Assembly: GCF_009688965.1 (NCBI RefSeq)
Contig: NZ_AP021875.1
Span: 4,464,001 to 4,528,000 of the forward strand
Origin: Desulfosarcina widdelii
GTDB taxonomy: Bacteria; Desulfobacterota; Desulfobacteria; Desulfobacterales; Desulfosarcinaceae
DNA: 64,000 nt
Reading direction: 5' to 3'
Part shown: piece by piece, positions 25,553 through 35,428 of the stretch
Position numbering within the stretch: the stretch's first letter is position 1
Layout of the letters: each line of letters begins with the position of its first letter
The notes under the pieces: generated by a model
What the model was told of the DNA's origin: nothing
Databases searched by the model: none
Seen by the model: only the letters and a program-made list of their open reading frames with translations
Program-made: the position numbers and the translations under genes

Positions 25553-26458
25553 TTAATAGCCAAACTTGCGTAGCGCTTTGGTATCTTTCGTCCAATTCTT
25601 CTGAACCCGCACAAAAAGCTTCAGAAAGACCCGGGTTTCCAGCATCGCTTCGATCTCCTTGCGGGCCGCTTCCCCGATCTGCTTGAGCTTGGCGCCCTGT
25701 TTGCCGATGACGATCCCCTTTTGCGACGCCCGCTCCACGTGTATAGTGGCATGGATACGAATCAGGGCACCCTGTTTTTCTTCTTTGAAGGCGTCGATGG
25801 TGACGGCCACGGCATAGGGAATCTCCTGGCCGGTCAACCGGATGACCTTTTCCCGGATCATTTCGGCGGCGATAAAGCGCATGGGAAGATCCGTCACGCT
25901 TTCAGGCGGAAAGAAGGGGGGACCGGAAGGAAGGCTGGCTTCCATGGCCTGCTGCAGACGCTCCACCTGCTCGCCGCTCTTGGCGCTTATGGGCACCACG
26001 GCCGAGAAGGGAAACCGGGCCGACCAATGCTCGATCTCCCTCAAAAGTTCTGGCCGCCGAACCTGATCGATCTTGTTGAGGGCCAGCACAACCGGTGTGT
26101 TCTGCTGGGCCAGTTTGTCGAGCAAAAGTTTTTCGGACCCTTTGTCGGGCGTCTGAACATCGACCACCAGGAGAACCAGATCGGCTTCCGAAAGAGTTGC
26201 CAGGGCTGCATCAACGATGCGAACGTTGAGCGGCGTTTTCGCCCGGTGAATGCCCGGGGTGTCCAGAAAAACCATCTGGGCCGTCGGGCCGTGCACCACC
26301 CCCAGGATGCGGTTGCGGGTGGTCTGGGGCTTTTTCGAAGTAATCGAGATCTTCTGGCCCAGCACCCGGTTGAGCAGCGTGGATTTTCCCGCGTTGGGGG
26401 CACCGAGAATGGCCACAAAGCCGGACCGGAATCCAGTCTCGTTATCGGTAGTGTTCAT
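25553..26458 (-). CDS. era: GTPase Era
   Basis: Era binds the 3' end of 16S rRNA and helps 30S maturation. The G domain motifs GAPNAGKST, KPQTTRNR, DTPGIH and NKID are present. The C-terminal KH domain holds IVIGKQGAKLKQIGEAARKEIE. The length is 301 residues from ATG 26458. Upstream TTG and GTG codons in frame (to 26470) are possible, and the start overlaps the end of engB by 17 bases. Confidence 0.97.
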   Translation of the reverse strand: MNTTDNETGFRSGFVAILGAPNAGKSTLLNRVLGQKISITSKKPQTTRNRILGVVHGPTAQMVFLDTPGIHRAKTPLNVRIVDAALATLSEADLVLLVVDVQTPDKGSEKLLLDKLAQQNTPVVLALNKIDQVRRPELLREIEHWSARFPFSAVVPISAKSGEQVERLQQAMEASLPSGPPFFPPESVTDLPMRFIAAEMIREKVIRLTGQEIPYAVAVTIDAFKEEKQGALIRIHATIHVERASQKGIVIGKQGAKLKQIGEAARKEIEAMLETRVFLKLFVRVQKNWTKDTKALRKFGY

Positions 26459-27047
26459 GATTCTCACCAAAAGCGGCCCGCTCGACAGCCGACCAGACGG
26501 CCGGTTTGCCCAGCCGGGTCTTGGCGGAAAACTGAATCAAAGCGGATTCGTCCACGCTTAGGGCGGCACTGATGGCCCGGGCCTGTTTTTGCCGTTTTAT
26601 TTTGGAAAGCTTGTCCGCTTTGGTCAGGACTAGGATGGGCGTGCGCCGATAAAGATTCAGCCAATCGATAAAGTTCTGCTCCTCGATTCCCGGAAGCCTG
26701 CGAATATCCAAAATCAGAACGACTGCGGCAAGGCTGTCTCTGCCTTTCAGGTAAGTCTCGATCATGGGTCCCCACTTGCGTTTCACCGCGGCGGGAACCT
26801 TTGCGTAGCCGTATCCGGGAAGGTCCACCAAAAAAAGGCTGTCGTTGACCGAAAAAAAATTGATCAGTTGGGTGCGGCCCGGGGTGGAGCTGGTTTTGAC
26901 CAGCCGTTTGCGGTTGACCAGGGTGTTGATCAGCGATGATTTACCCACGTTGGAGCGGCCGGCAAAGGCCACCTCCGGGTACAGATCTTCGGGATACTGG
27001 TCCGGTTTGACCGCGCTGGTAATGAACGCTGCCGATTTTACAATCAT
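26442..27047 (-). CDS. engB: Ribosome biogenesis GTP-binding protein EngB/YsxC
   Basis: A small essential GTPase for 50S assembly, 201 residues. G1 is GRSNVGKSSLINT, G3 is DLPGYGYAKVP and G4 is TKADKLS. The family length is normal. It lies 14 bases after the aminotransferase and overlaps era, so two ribosome-assembly GTPases are co-transcribed. Confidence 0.96.
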   Translation of the reverse strand: MIVKSAAFITSAVKPDQYPEDLYPEVAFAGRSNVGKSSLINTLVNRKRLVKTSSTPGRTQLINFFSVNDSLFLVDLPGYGYAKVPAAVKRKWGPMIETYLKGRDSLAAVVLILDIRRLPGIEEQNFIDWLNLYRRTPILVLTKADKLSKIKRQKQARAISAALSVDESALIQFSAKTRLGKPAVWSAVERAAFGENHEHYR

Positions 27048-27061
27048 TTATATGCTGCCGA

Positions 27062-28204
27062 TCATTTGCGGGTCGCCAGATAGGCTTCAAGACGATCCAG
27101 GCCTTCGGCAATGTTCTCCATGGAGTTGGCATAGGAAAAGCGCAGGTAACCTTCCCCGTGTTTGCCGAAGTCGATGCCCGGCGTAACGCCCACGCAGGCC
27201 TTTTCCAGGATATCGAACGCCAGGGCGTAGGAGTCTTCGGAAAGGTGCCGGGCGTTGGCAAATACGTAGAAAGCCCCGGTGGGTTCCACTGTGATACCCA
27301 GGCCCATCTCCCGGAGACGCCGGATCATGAACACCCGCCGTTCGTTGTAAATGCGCTTCATGCGCGCCACGTCTTCGGCGCTCTCTTTCAGAGCGACGAT
27401 GCCGGCCCGCTGACACATGGCGTTGGCCGAGATAAAAAAATTCTGGTGCACCTTCTGGATGGGGCGCACGAATTCTTTGGGTGCGATCAGGTAGCCCAGG
27501 CGCAGGCCGGTCATGGCAAACAGCTTGGAAAAACCGTTAAGAACGAAGGCCCGGTCGGTGAATTCGAGAATGGAGTGCTCTTTACCCTCGTAAACAAGGC
27601 CATGATAGATCTCGTCGGAGACAATCCAGGGAGGCATGTCGGCGATGGCCTGCATCCGCTCTTTTGAAAGCAGGTTGCCGGTGGGATTGGAGGGCGAATT
27701 GATAAACACGGCCCGGGTGCGCTCCGACAACTTTTCCCGCATGGATTCCGGTCGGAACTGAAACCCGTCTTCTTCGTAAACCGGAACCATTACCGGCTCG
27801 CCGCCCACAAATTTGATGAAATTGGGATAGCAGGCGTAATGGGGATCGGAGAGGATCACCTGGTCGCCGGCTTCCAGCAGAGCGGCGAAGGTCATGAAAA
27901 TGGCCGGCGATGTTCCTGAAGTCACCACCACCTGGTCCGGATCGACGGCAACGCCGTACGTGCCATGGTAATACTCGCAGATCGCCTCGCGTAGCTCCAG
28001 GATGCCCAGGCTGTGGGTGTAGTGGGTGAATCCGTCTCTCAGCGCCTTGCAGGCCGCATCCTTGACGCACTCCGGCGTGTCGAAGTCCGGCTCGCCCACC
28101 TCCAGGTGGACGATGTCCTTGCCTTCGCACTCCAATTCGCAGGCCCGTTCCAGCACATCCATGACGATAAACGATGTCATCTCTTCCGTGCGTTTCGAAG
28201 CCAT
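27062..28204 (-). CDS. Class I/II pyridoxal-phosphate aminotransferase
   Basis: A 380-residue fold-type I enzyme. The PLP lysine is in NGFSKLFAMTGLRLGYLIAP, the pyridine Asp/Tyr region is SDEIYHGLVYEG, and the carboxylate-binding Arg is in YLRFSYANS. It belongs to the AspC/AlaT-like subgroup; candidates are aspartate, alanine or an aromatic amino acid as donor. It is the first gene of the engB-era string. Its upstream region is the palindromic repeat copy B. Confidence 0.9.
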   Translation of the reverse strand: MASKRTEEMTSFIVMDVLERACELECEGKDIVHLEVGEPDFDTPECVKDAACKALRDGFTHYTHSLGILELREAICEYYHGTYGVAVDPDQVVVTSGTSPAIFMTFAALLEAGDQVILSDPHYACYPNFIKFVGGEPVMVPVYEEDGFQFRPESMREKLSERTRAVFINSPSNPTGNLLSKERMQAIADMPPWIVSDEIYHGLVYEGKEHSILEFTDRAFVLNGFSKLFAMTGLRLGYLIAPKEFVRPIQKVHQNFFISANAMCQRAGIVALKESAEDVARMKRIYNERRVFMIRRLREMGLGITVEPTGAFYVFANARHLSEDSYALAFDILEKACVGVTPGIDFGKHGEGYLRFSYANSMENIAEGLDRLEAYLATRK

Positions 28205-28224
28205 GCTGTCCCCCTTTTTTGATA

Positions 28225-28349
28225 GGTTCGTAAAAAATCATAAATTACATTTTTCGTCATTCCGGCGAAGGCCGGAATCCAGTCTTGTCAATATATTCTG
28301 AATGCCGGACCGGGTCCGGCATGACGCCTCTGCGACTTTTTACGAGACC
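28225..28349. repeat. Palindromic intergenic repeat, copy B
   Basis: The termini are inverted copies (GGTTCGTAAAAAATC at 28225-28239 and GACTTTTTACGAGACC at 28334-28349). Each half contains its own inverted pair (CGTCATTCCGGC with GCCGGAATCCAG from 28255; AATGCCGGACC with GGTCCGGCATGACG to 28325). It matches copy A in ends and order. It fills the space between the aminotransferase and hisG. Confidence 0.82.
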
Positions 28350-28364
28350 ACCTTTCTTGGATCA

Positions 28365-29240
28365 CTAAATGATTTTGTTCAGCGGATACTCGATAATCCC
28401 CTCGGCGCCCTCCTTGAGCAACTCGGGGATCAGATCCCGCACCACCCCCGTGTCAACCACTGTCTCCACGGAGAACCAGTCGGACTGGTACAAAGACGCG
28501 ATAGTGGGCGCATTTAGGCTGGGAAGCCGTCCCACAACCTGCTCCAGCTTATCCTGGGGCACATTCATCTTGATGCCCACCATTTTTTCCCCCAGCAGCG
28601 CGCCTTGCAGCAACAAGGCGATCTGTTCGATTTTATCCCGACGGTGCGGATCTTCCCAGGCTTTCCGATTGGCGATCAACTGGGTGTTGGTCTGCATGAG
28701 TTCGTGAATGATGCGCAGGCCGTGGGCCTTGATCGTGCTGCCGGTTTCGGTGACCTCAACGATGGCGTCCGCCAGGCCGGACACCACCTTGGCTTCGGTG
28801 GCGCCCCAGGAAAATTCCACATCCACGGAAATTCCGCGGTCCTGGAAATAACGCTCGGTAAAGGCCAACAGTTCGGTGGCGATTTTTTTGCCTTTCAGAT
28901 CCTCAAGGGTTCGGATGGGAGAATCGTAGGGAACCGCAAGAACCCAACGGGCGGGACGCGCGCTGACCTTGGAGTAGATCAGGTCGGCCACCACATGGAC
29001 ATCGGAGCTGTTTTCGGCAATCCAGTCCTTGCCGGTGAGGCCGGCATCCAGGGTACCATCTTCCACATAGCGGGACATCTCCTGGGCCCTACAGATAGCG
29101 CACTGGATCGTGTCGTCGTTAATCTCCGGGAAATAACTGCGGTCGTTGACATTGATGGTCCAGCCGGATCGCTTGAAAAGAGCGAAGGTCGCTTTTTGCA
29201 AACTTCCCTTGGGGATGCCCAGCTTCAGTTGCGAGATCAT
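28365..29240 (-). CDS. hisG: ATP phosphoribosyltransferase, long form
   Basis: Catalyses the first step of histidine synthesis, joining ATP and PRPP. The 291-residue length includes the C-terminal ACT-like regulatory domain (about residues 215-291, ending EGIIEYPLNKII), so it needs no HisZ and should be feedback-inhibited by histidine. The PRPP-loop region EVTETGSTIKAHGLR is clear. It overlaps hisI by 4 bases. Confidence 0.96.
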   Translation of the reverse strand: MISQLKLGIPKGSLQKATFALFKRSGWTINVNDRSYFPEINDDTIQCAICRAQEMSRYVEDGTLDAGLTGKDWIAENSSDVHVVADLIYSKVSARPARWVLAVPYDSPIRTLEDLKGKKIATELLAFTERYFQDRGISVDVEFSWGATEAKVVSGLADAIVEVTETGSTIKAHGLRIIHELMQTNTQLIANRKAWEDPHRRDKIEQIALLLQGALLGEKMVGIKMNVPQDKLEQVVGRLPSLNAPTIASLYQSDWFSVETVVDTGVVRDLIPELLKEGAEGIIEYPLNKII

Positions 29241-29620
29241 TCTTTATACACCTCCTTGGGATCGAAAATCGGCTCTCCCAAAGTAACCAGACGGCCGTCG
29301 TCCACCTTCTGGTAAAAGCAACTGGCATAGCCGGTGTGGCAGGCTGCGCCTCCCACCTGATCCACCTTAAGCAAAACCGTGTCGCTGTCGCAGTCTACAC
29401 GGATTTCCTTGACATTCTGAATGTGCCCCGAGGTGAGCCCTTTGACCCACAAGGTGTCCCGCGTTCGACTGTAGTAGGTTGCTTTGCCGGTTTTCAGGGT
29501 CTCTTCCCAAGCCTCCCGGTTCATAAAGGCCAGCATGAGCACGTCACCGGTCTTATAGTCCTGGGCGATGGCCGGTATCAGCCCCCCCATTTTTTCGAAA
29601 TTCAGTTCGATCATATCCAC
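29237..29620 (-). CDS. hisI: Phosphoribosyl-AMP cyclohydrolase
   Basis: Opens the purine ring in the third step of histidine synthesis. The 127-residue single-function form lacks the HisE domain. Metal-binding residues lie in RVDCDSDTVL and GGAACHTGYASCFY. It is first in the hisI-hisG pair; the other his genes are outside the window. Confidence 0.95.
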   Translation of the reverse strand: MDMIELNFEKMGGLIPAIAQDYKTGDVLMLAFMNREAWEETLKTGKATYYSRTRDTLWVKGLTSGHIQNVKEIRVDCDSDTVLLKVDQVGGAACHTGYASCFYQKVDDGRLVTLGEPIFDPKEVYKE

Positions 29621-29816
29621 TCCTTCGAAAAAAAAACAATTCTTTCGCTGTTCATCATGATTTCCCTGCTCCGCCGTCGGGTTTCGCGGCCAATAAATAA
29701 AACGATTAATTTAATCTCATCGTTTTTACGAGTCAATCTCTTTTTTATGTTAGCGTTTAGATAATCTTGCGAAAAAAAAAGAACTTTGTTAATGTATCAC
29801 GTTTATTCACCAATGG

Positions 29817-32237
29817 ATGGTCGATTTTGCCATGCCCAAAGAAAAAAGTGCTTCCGAGATTTTAAAAAAAAGAGCCCGCCGCCGCCCCAGGGCTCTTTTC
29901 GGGCGGCTGGTCAAATGGTCGCTGATCCTGACTGCCGTCATGATGCTGATGGGTGCCACCGCCATGGTGGGCGTCTATTTTTACCTGGTTGACGATCTGC
30001 CGAAAATCACTTCGCTGAAAGATTATCACCCCTCGATCATCACCACTGTTTATTCGGACGACAATCGCAAGATTGCTGAATTTTATAAAGAACGGCGCAT
30101 CGTCGTGCCCTTGTCGAAAATCCCGATCCAGCTTCAACAGGCCTTCATCGCGGCGGAAGATGCGCGCTTCTACAAACACCAGGGCATCGATTTTTTCAGC
30201 ATTGTGCGGGCCTTTATAAAAAATCTCGAGGCGGGAACCATCGTCCAGGGGGGCAGCACCATCACCCAGCAGGTGACCAAGTCGTTTCTGCTTACCCCTG
30301 AACGCAGCTATAAACGCAAAATTAAAGAGGCCATCTTGGCCTACCGCATCGATAAAACCTTTTCCAAGGAAGAGATTTTATACCTGTATCTCAACCAGAT
30401 CTACCTGGGACACGGGGCCTACGGCGTCGAGGCCGCCGCGGAAAATTACTTTGGAAAATCGGTCAGCGAGCTGAACCTGGCCGAGTGTGCCATACTGGCC
30501 GGTCTTCCCCAGGCGCCCAGCCGGTACTCCCCGTTTCGCTTTCCGGAACGGGCCAAGCAGAGACAGATTTATGTGCTCAACCGCATGCTTGCCGAGGGCT
30601 TTATCGACAATACCGAGGTGTCCGAGGCCATCGACGTCGAAATGGATATCAAACCGCGTCGCAACTGGTATATCGAAGAAGTGCCTATCTACACCGAACA
30701 TATCCGTCGATATGTCGAAAAAAAATACGGGCCGGATGCACTATACACCCAGGGACTGAAGATCTATGCGGCCGTCAACATCGAGATGCAAAAAGCCGCC
30801 AGAAAACAGATGCAGAAAGGATTGCGCGATCTTGACCACCGCTTGGGCTACCGCGGTCCGGAAGACCATCTGGCGCCCGAAGAAATCGAAACTTTCAACG
30901 AACGAATCCAAGCGACCTTACAGGAAACCCCTTTGGCCGAAGGCTCTTTGACCAAAGGGGTGGTTATCGATGTGAACGACAAGGCCGGAACGGCTACGGT
31001 TCGCATGGGGGAGGTCCGCGGGATGTTGTCCGTCGAGGATATCAGCTGGGCGCGCAAACCCAACCCTAAACTCGCCTATTACCAGGCCAAGGTAAGAAGA
31101 GTAAGCCAGGTGCTGAAAACCGGCGATGTCATCCAGGTGAAACTGGGCCGACAGAAAGAAAAATCCGAAGTCTGGCCCCTTACGCTGGAACAGACCCCAG
31201 AAGCCCAAAGCGCTCTTTTGTGCATCGAAGCGGAAACCGGCCTGGTGAAAGTGATGGTGGGCGGCCGCGATTTTATGCAAAGTCAGTTCAACCGTGCCAT
31301 TCAGTCCCGTCGTCAGCCGGGTTCGGCCTTCAAGCCCATCATTTACGCCGCCGCCCTGGACAAAGGCTTCACCCCGGCAACCACGATTATCGACTCTCCC
31401 ATCGTATTCAAAGACGAGGCCAACGATTTTACCTGGAAACCCAAAAACTACGGTAAGAAGTTTTATGGCCCGACCCTGCTTCGCACAGCGTTAGCCAAAT
31501 CGCGCAACGTGGTCACCATCAAGATTCTCCAGGAAATCGGCATCGATTATTGTATCGATTACGCCCGAAAGCTGGGCATCCAGTCCGAAATGCCCCGGGA
31601 TCTTTCCATCGCTCTGGGTTCTTCCGGAATCTCCCTGCTGGAACTGGTCAACGCCTACGCCGTTTTCGCCAACCAGGGATATCTGGTGGAACCGGCTTTT
31701 ATCACTAAAATCGAAGACCGTGACGGCAACATCCTGGAGGAGATGAATCCTTCCCGGGAGCGGGTTATCGATAAAAGCACCGCCTACATCATGACCAGCC
31801 TGCTGGAAAGCGTGGTAAAAGAGGGTACCGGACGCCGGGTGAACGCCTTGAACCGACCGGTAGCCGGGAAAACCGGCACGACCAACGACCTTCAGGATGC
31901 CTGGTTCGTCGGTTATACCCCGCGTTTCATATCCGGGGTCTGGGTGGGGTACGACAATGGAAGAACCCTGGGCAAAGGAGAAACCGGTTCGCGTACCGCC
32001 AGCCCGATCTGGCTGGGATTCATGGACGCCATCTTAAAGGACAAGCCGGTACAGATGTTCCAGGTACCCGAGGGCGTTGTCTTTGCCAAAATCGACGCGC
32101 AGACCGGGCTTCTGCCGATCCCCGAATCCCCGAAAACCCGGTTCGAGTGTTTCAAGGAAGGAACCGTCCCGACCGAATACACAAAAAAACCGGATACCAT
32201 CGTGGATGCCGAGTCTTTTTTCAAGTCCGACATGTAA
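29817..32237 (+). CDS. mrcA: Penicillin-binding protein 1A, bifunctional transglycosylase/transpeptidase
   Basis: A peptidoglycan synthase anchored by one N-terminal membrane helix (residues about 36-58). The GT51 glycosyltransferase domain has EDARFYKHQGID and GGSTITQQVTKSF and continues to about residue 260. An OB-like insert (ATVRMGEVRGMLSVED) precedes the transpeptidase domain, with SxxK in RQPGSAFKPI, SxN in AKSRNVV and KTG in AGKTGTTND. The length is 806 residues. An internal ATG at 29832 (MPKEKS) could be the real start. Confidence 0.96.
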   Translation: MVDFAMPKEKSASEILKKRARRRPRALFGRLVKWSLILTAVMMLMGATAMVGVYFYLVDDLPKITSLKDYHPSIITTVYSDDNRKIAEFYKERRIVVPLSKIPIQLQQAFIAAEDARFYKHQGIDFFSIVRAFIKNLEAGTIVQGGSTITQQVTKSFLLTPERSYKRKIKEAILAYRIDKTFSKEEILYLYLNQIYLGHGAYGVEAAAENYFGKSVSELNLAECAILAGLPQAPSRYSPFRFPERAKQRQIYVLNRMLAEGFIDNTEVSEAIDVEMDIKPRRNWYIEEVPIYTEHIRRYVEKKYGPDALYTQGLKIYAAVNIEMQKAARKQMQKGLRDLDHRLGYRGPEDHLAPEEIETFNERIQATLQETPLAEGSLTKGVVIDVNDKAGTATVRMGEVRGMLSVEDISWARKPNPKLAYYQAKVRRVSQVLKTGDVIQVKLGRQKEKSEVWPLTLEQTPEAQSALLCIEAETGLVKVMVGGRDFMQSQFNRAIQSRRQPGSAFKPIIYAAALDKGFTPATTIIDSPIVFKDEANDFTWKPKNYGKKFYGPTLLRTALAKSRNVVTIKILQEIGIDYCIDYARKLGIQSEMPRDLSIALGSSGISLLELVNAYAVFANQGYLVEPAFITKIEDRDGNILEEMNPSRERVIDKSTAYIMTSLLESVVKEGTGRRVNALNRPVAGKTGTTNDLQDAWFVGYTPRFISGVWVGYDNGRTLGKGETGSRTASPIWLGFMDAILKDKPVQMFQVPEGVVFAKIDAQTGLLPIPESPKTRFECFKEGTVPTEYTKKPDTIVDAESFFKSDM

Positions 32238-32268
32238 ACAACCACACACCCGACAGATCGTTATGGGG

Positions 32269-32320
32269 TCCCGATTCCGCGGGAATGACATGTCCGGTGG
32301 CTTTTTGCGAGACGGTCAAC
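32269..32320. repeat. Palindromic intergenic repeat, right-half copy C
   Basis: CCGATTCCGCGGGAATGACA (32271-32290) followed by CTTTTTGCGAGACGGTC (32301-32317) matches the right half of copies A and B. The left half is missing. It separates the PBP1A gene from the sensor kinase. Confidence 0.6.
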
Positions 32321-32330
32321 GCTTGATTCG

Positions 32331-34793
32331 ATGAAACTACGATCCATACTGCGGGTTCTCTCTCTGCTGGCGTTTCTTTCGGCCAGCATAGCCGGTTATT
32401 TTTACTACAGCCATCTTCAGGAGTACGCCTTTCAGCAGGCCGAGCGCACCGCCATCGACAGCCTGCAGACCACCAAGAAAAACCTTTCCTCTTTTTTTTC
32501 CGAAAACACCAAACCCATTCGCGTTTTAGCCGGCATGCAGCCTCTGGTTGACGTTCTGGTCCAAAAAACCCCGGAACGGTTAGAGGCCGCCAACGGCCTG
32601 CTGGACCTGTTTAAAAAAACCCTCGATGTGGATGTCTGCTATCTCATGGACACCAACGGCGAAACCATCGCTTCGTCCAACCGCCACGCAAAGGACAGTT
32701 TCGTGGGTATGAATTTTTCCTTCCGGCCCTATTTTCAGGATGCCATGCAAGGGCTGCCGGGCAGCTATCTAGCCTTGGGCACCACCTCTCTCAAACGGGG
32801 TGCGTACTACAGCTATCCCATCTACCATGAAAGCGTCGACACACCCATCGGTATCGCCGTAATCAAAGCTTCCATCTTCTTCGTCGAAAAAGAACTGTCC
32901 CACGACGAAGCCAGCATCCAACTGGTGGTGGACCCCCAGGGGGTGATCTTCATCTCCAGCCGCAAGGATTGGCTCTACCAACTTCTGTGGCGCCTGGAAC
33001 CGGATGCCATCGAACGGTTACGAGACAGCCGACAATTCGGCAAAGGCCCCTGGCAGTGGATCGGGTTTCAAAAAAGAGACGAAAATCATGTGATCAATGC
33101 CAACGGGAAAAAGTATCTTTTTCACCAGATTGAAGTGGACGATTACCCCGGTTGGCAAATCGTCCATCTGTATGACGTCCAAGAGGCATCGAAACAGGTT
33201 GCCGAACCGCTTTCCAAAATCATCCGTCCGATCATCGTGGTGCTGTGCTCCCTTCTGGGCGCATCGATCTTCTTCCTGTACCGAAAGGCCAGCCTGGAAC
33301 TCTCCCGGCGGCGCAGCGTGGAAAAGGCCCTGAGAAAAAGCGAAGAGCGATACCGCTCTTTATATCATCACACGCCGGCCATGCTGCACTCCATTGACGA
33401 AAACGGCTACCTGCTCAGTGTCAGCAACTACTGGTCCGAAGCCTTGGGCTATACCCGAAAAGAGGTTATCGGAAAAAAATTTACCGACTATCTCACCCCG
33501 ATGTCCCGCAGATATGCGGAGGAAGAGATCATCCCCGCCTTTTTTAAAAAAGGCTTCATCAAAAACATCCCTTACCAGTTCATCAAGAAAAACGGCGAAA
33601 CCATCGAGGTGCAGTTATCCGCCATCACCGACCGCGATGAGCAACGCCAAACGGTCCGTTCCCTGGCCGTTTCCATCGATGTCACCGAACGCAACCAGGC
33701 TGAACGGGCTTTGAAAGAAGCCAAAGAAGCCCTGAGCAGTTACTCCAGAACGCTGGAAAGTCAGGTTCGCAAGCGCACCCGGGAAATCTCGGGGATTCTC
33801 CAATACACGCCGGCGGTAATCTATATCAAGGATGCCGACGGCAGATACACCATGGTCAACTCACGATTCGAAGAGCTTTTCAATGTCCGTTCCGCAGACG
33901 TTCGCGGAAAGACTGACCAGGACTTTCTGGCACCGGAAACAGCGGAACTCTTTTTGAAAAACGATCCCCAAGTGCTCCGCCACAAGCGGTCGCTGCAGGT
34001 TGAAGAAAACATTTCCGTCAACGGAGCTATCCATACCTATCTGAGCACCAAGTTTCCGCTTTACGATGGCAAAGGCAAGGTTACGGGGATTTGCGGCATT
34101 GCCACGGAGATTACCGCTTTGAAAAAGGCCCAGGAGCGGTTGCAGCGGCTTTCGGGCAGCATTATGGCAGCCCAGGAAAAGGAGCGTGCTTACCTGGCCA
34201 GCGAACTCCACGACGAACTGGGCCAGGTGCTTACCGCCCTTCGCATGGAAGCCGTATGGATCCGAAATCGGGTCAAAACTTCCGATCCAGCTGCTTCTTC
34301 GCGTGCGTTGACAATGTGCGAACTCATCGATACAACCATAGAGGAAGTCCGCGGTCTGGCCATCCGTTTGCGGCCGGGCGTTCTCGATGACCTGGGGCTG
34401 GTGGAAGCCATCGAGTGGCACACCGCCGATTTCGAGAAGCGATCCCAAATCGCATGCGTCTTCGAACACGACAAGGGCCCCGAAATTCGCGGCAACATTG
34501 CCACGGCCGCCTATCGCATCACCCAGGAAGCCCTTACCAATGTGGCCCGCCATGCGGAAGCGACCCGGGCCAAGGTTTCCCTGGCTATCCGCCGCGGCAG
34601 GTTGCGGCTGACCATCAAGGACAATGGCAAAGGGTTCGATCCGGAATCGTTGGGAGAATCGGATGGGTTGGGCCTGGCCAATATGCGCGAACGTGCCAAT
34701 CTGGTGGGGGGGCTTTTCACCGTTTCCTCCCTGCCCGGGGTCGGAACGACCGTCTATTTCAGGGTTCCCCTGATGGAAGAGACGCAATTATGA
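32331..34793 (+). CDS. NarX-type sensor histidine kinase with Cache and two PAS domains
   Basis: An 820-residue membrane sensor. Transmembrane helix 1 is at about residues 7-24. A periplasmic double-Cache (DctB-like) domain follows to about 290 (CYLMDTNGETIASSN, YPIYHES), then helix 2 at about 298-316. Two PAS domains occupy about 340-460 and 485-595. A HisKA_3 dimerisation domain with phosphoacceptor ASELHDELGQVLTAL and a HATPase (NVARHAEAT, GLGLANMRERANLVGG) complete it. The Cache type usually senses small organic acids or amino acids. It overlaps its regulator gene by 4 bases. Confidence 0.93.
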   Translation: MKLRSILRVLSLLAFLSASIAGYFYYSHLQEYAFQQAERTAIDSLQTTKKNLSSFFSENTKPIRVLAGMQPLVDVLVQKTPERLEAANGLLDLFKKTLDVDVCYLMDTNGETIASSNRHAKDSFVGMNFSFRPYFQDAMQGLPGSYLALGTTSLKRGAYYSYPIYHESVDTPIGIAVIKASIFFVEKELSHDEASIQLVVDPQGVIFISSRKDWLYQLLWRLEPDAIERLRDSRQFGKGPWQWIGFQKRDENHVINANGKKYLFHQIEVDDYPGWQIVHLYDVQEASKQVAEPLSKIIRPIIVVLCSLLGASIFFLYRKASLELSRRRSVEKALRKSEERYRSLYHHTPAMLHSIDENGYLLSVSNYWSEALGYTRKEVIGKKFTDYLTPMSRRYAEEEIIPAFFKKGFIKNIPYQFIKKNGETIEVQLSAITDRDEQRQTVRSLAVSIDVTERNQAERALKEAKEALSSYSRTLESQVRKRTREISGILQYTPAVIYIKDADGRYTMVNSRFEELFNVRSADVRGKTDQDFLAPETAELFLKNDPQVLRHKRSLQVEENISVNGAIHTYLSTKFPLYDGKGKVTGICGIATEITALKKAQERLQRLSGSIMAAQEKERAYLASELHDELGQVLTALRMEAVWIRNRVKTSDPAASSRALTMCELIDTTIEEVRGLAIRLRPGVLDDLGLVEAIEWHTADFEKRSQIACVFEHDKGPEIRGNIATAAYRITQEALTNVARHAEATRAKVSLAIRRGRLRLTIKDNGKGFDPESLGESDGLGLANMRERANLVGGLFTVSSLPGVGTTVYFRVPLMEETQL

Positions 34794-35428
34794 TCCGGGT
34801 ACTTCTTGCCGACGATCACAGCATCGTGCGCGCCGGTCTTCGTCGAATCGTCGAAGAGAGCGGGGATATTGAAGTGGTGGCCGAGGCCTCCGACGGACGG
34901 GAAGCGGTGCTAGCGGTTCGCAGGGAAAAGCCCGATGTCGCGGTGATCGACATTTCCATGCCGGTGTTGGACGGTCTGGAGGTCATCACCCAACTGAAAA
35001 GCGAAATCCCGGAAGTTCCCATTCTGGTTCTAACCATGCACGAAGAACATCAATATGTAGTACGGGCCATCGAGACCGGGGCCATGGGCTATATCACCAA
35101 ACAAAGCGCTCCGGAACAACTGGTCAAGGCCATTCGAAAAGTCCACTCCGGATCTCTTTTCCTTACGGATGAAGCCGCCGAAGCCCTGGCGCTGCGGGTC
35201 GCAAAAGGTAGCCAGCCCCAAAGCCCCCTGGACACCCTGTCCACGCGGGAGTTGCAGGTACTCCGGCGCTTGGCCTTGGGCAACACCAACCGGGAAATTG
35301 CCGAGGCATACCATATCAGCATTAAAACCGTGGATACCTACCGCTTCCGCCTGCTGAAAAAACTGAACCTGCGCAACAATGCCGACCTGTCCCGCTTTGC
35401 CATCCAAAACAGCCTTATCGAAGCGTAG
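34790..35428 (+). CDS. NarL/FixJ-family response regulator
   Basis: The cognate regulator of the upstream kinase. The receiver domain has acidic Asp8/Asp9 and phosphoacceptor Asp54 (VAVIDISMPVLDG). A LuxR-type DNA-binding domain follows (LSTRELQVLRRLALGNTNRE, then AEAYHISIKTVDTYRFRLLKKL). The length is 212 residues. The ATG overlaps the kinase stop (ATGA), and the longer frame from 34415 is excluded because it lies within the kinase. Its 3' end overlaps the convergent HEAT gene by 14 bases. Confidence 0.95.
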   Translation: MIRVLLADDHSIVRAGLRRIVEESGDIEVVAEASDGREAVLAVRREKPDVAVIDISMPVLDGLEVITQLKSEIPEVPILVLTMHEEHQYVVRAIETGAMGYITKQSAPEQLVKAIRKVHSGSLFLTDEAAEALALRVAKGSQPQSPLDTLSTRELQVLRRLALGNTNREIAEAYHISIKTVDTYRFRLLKKLNLRNNADLSRFAIQNSLIEA

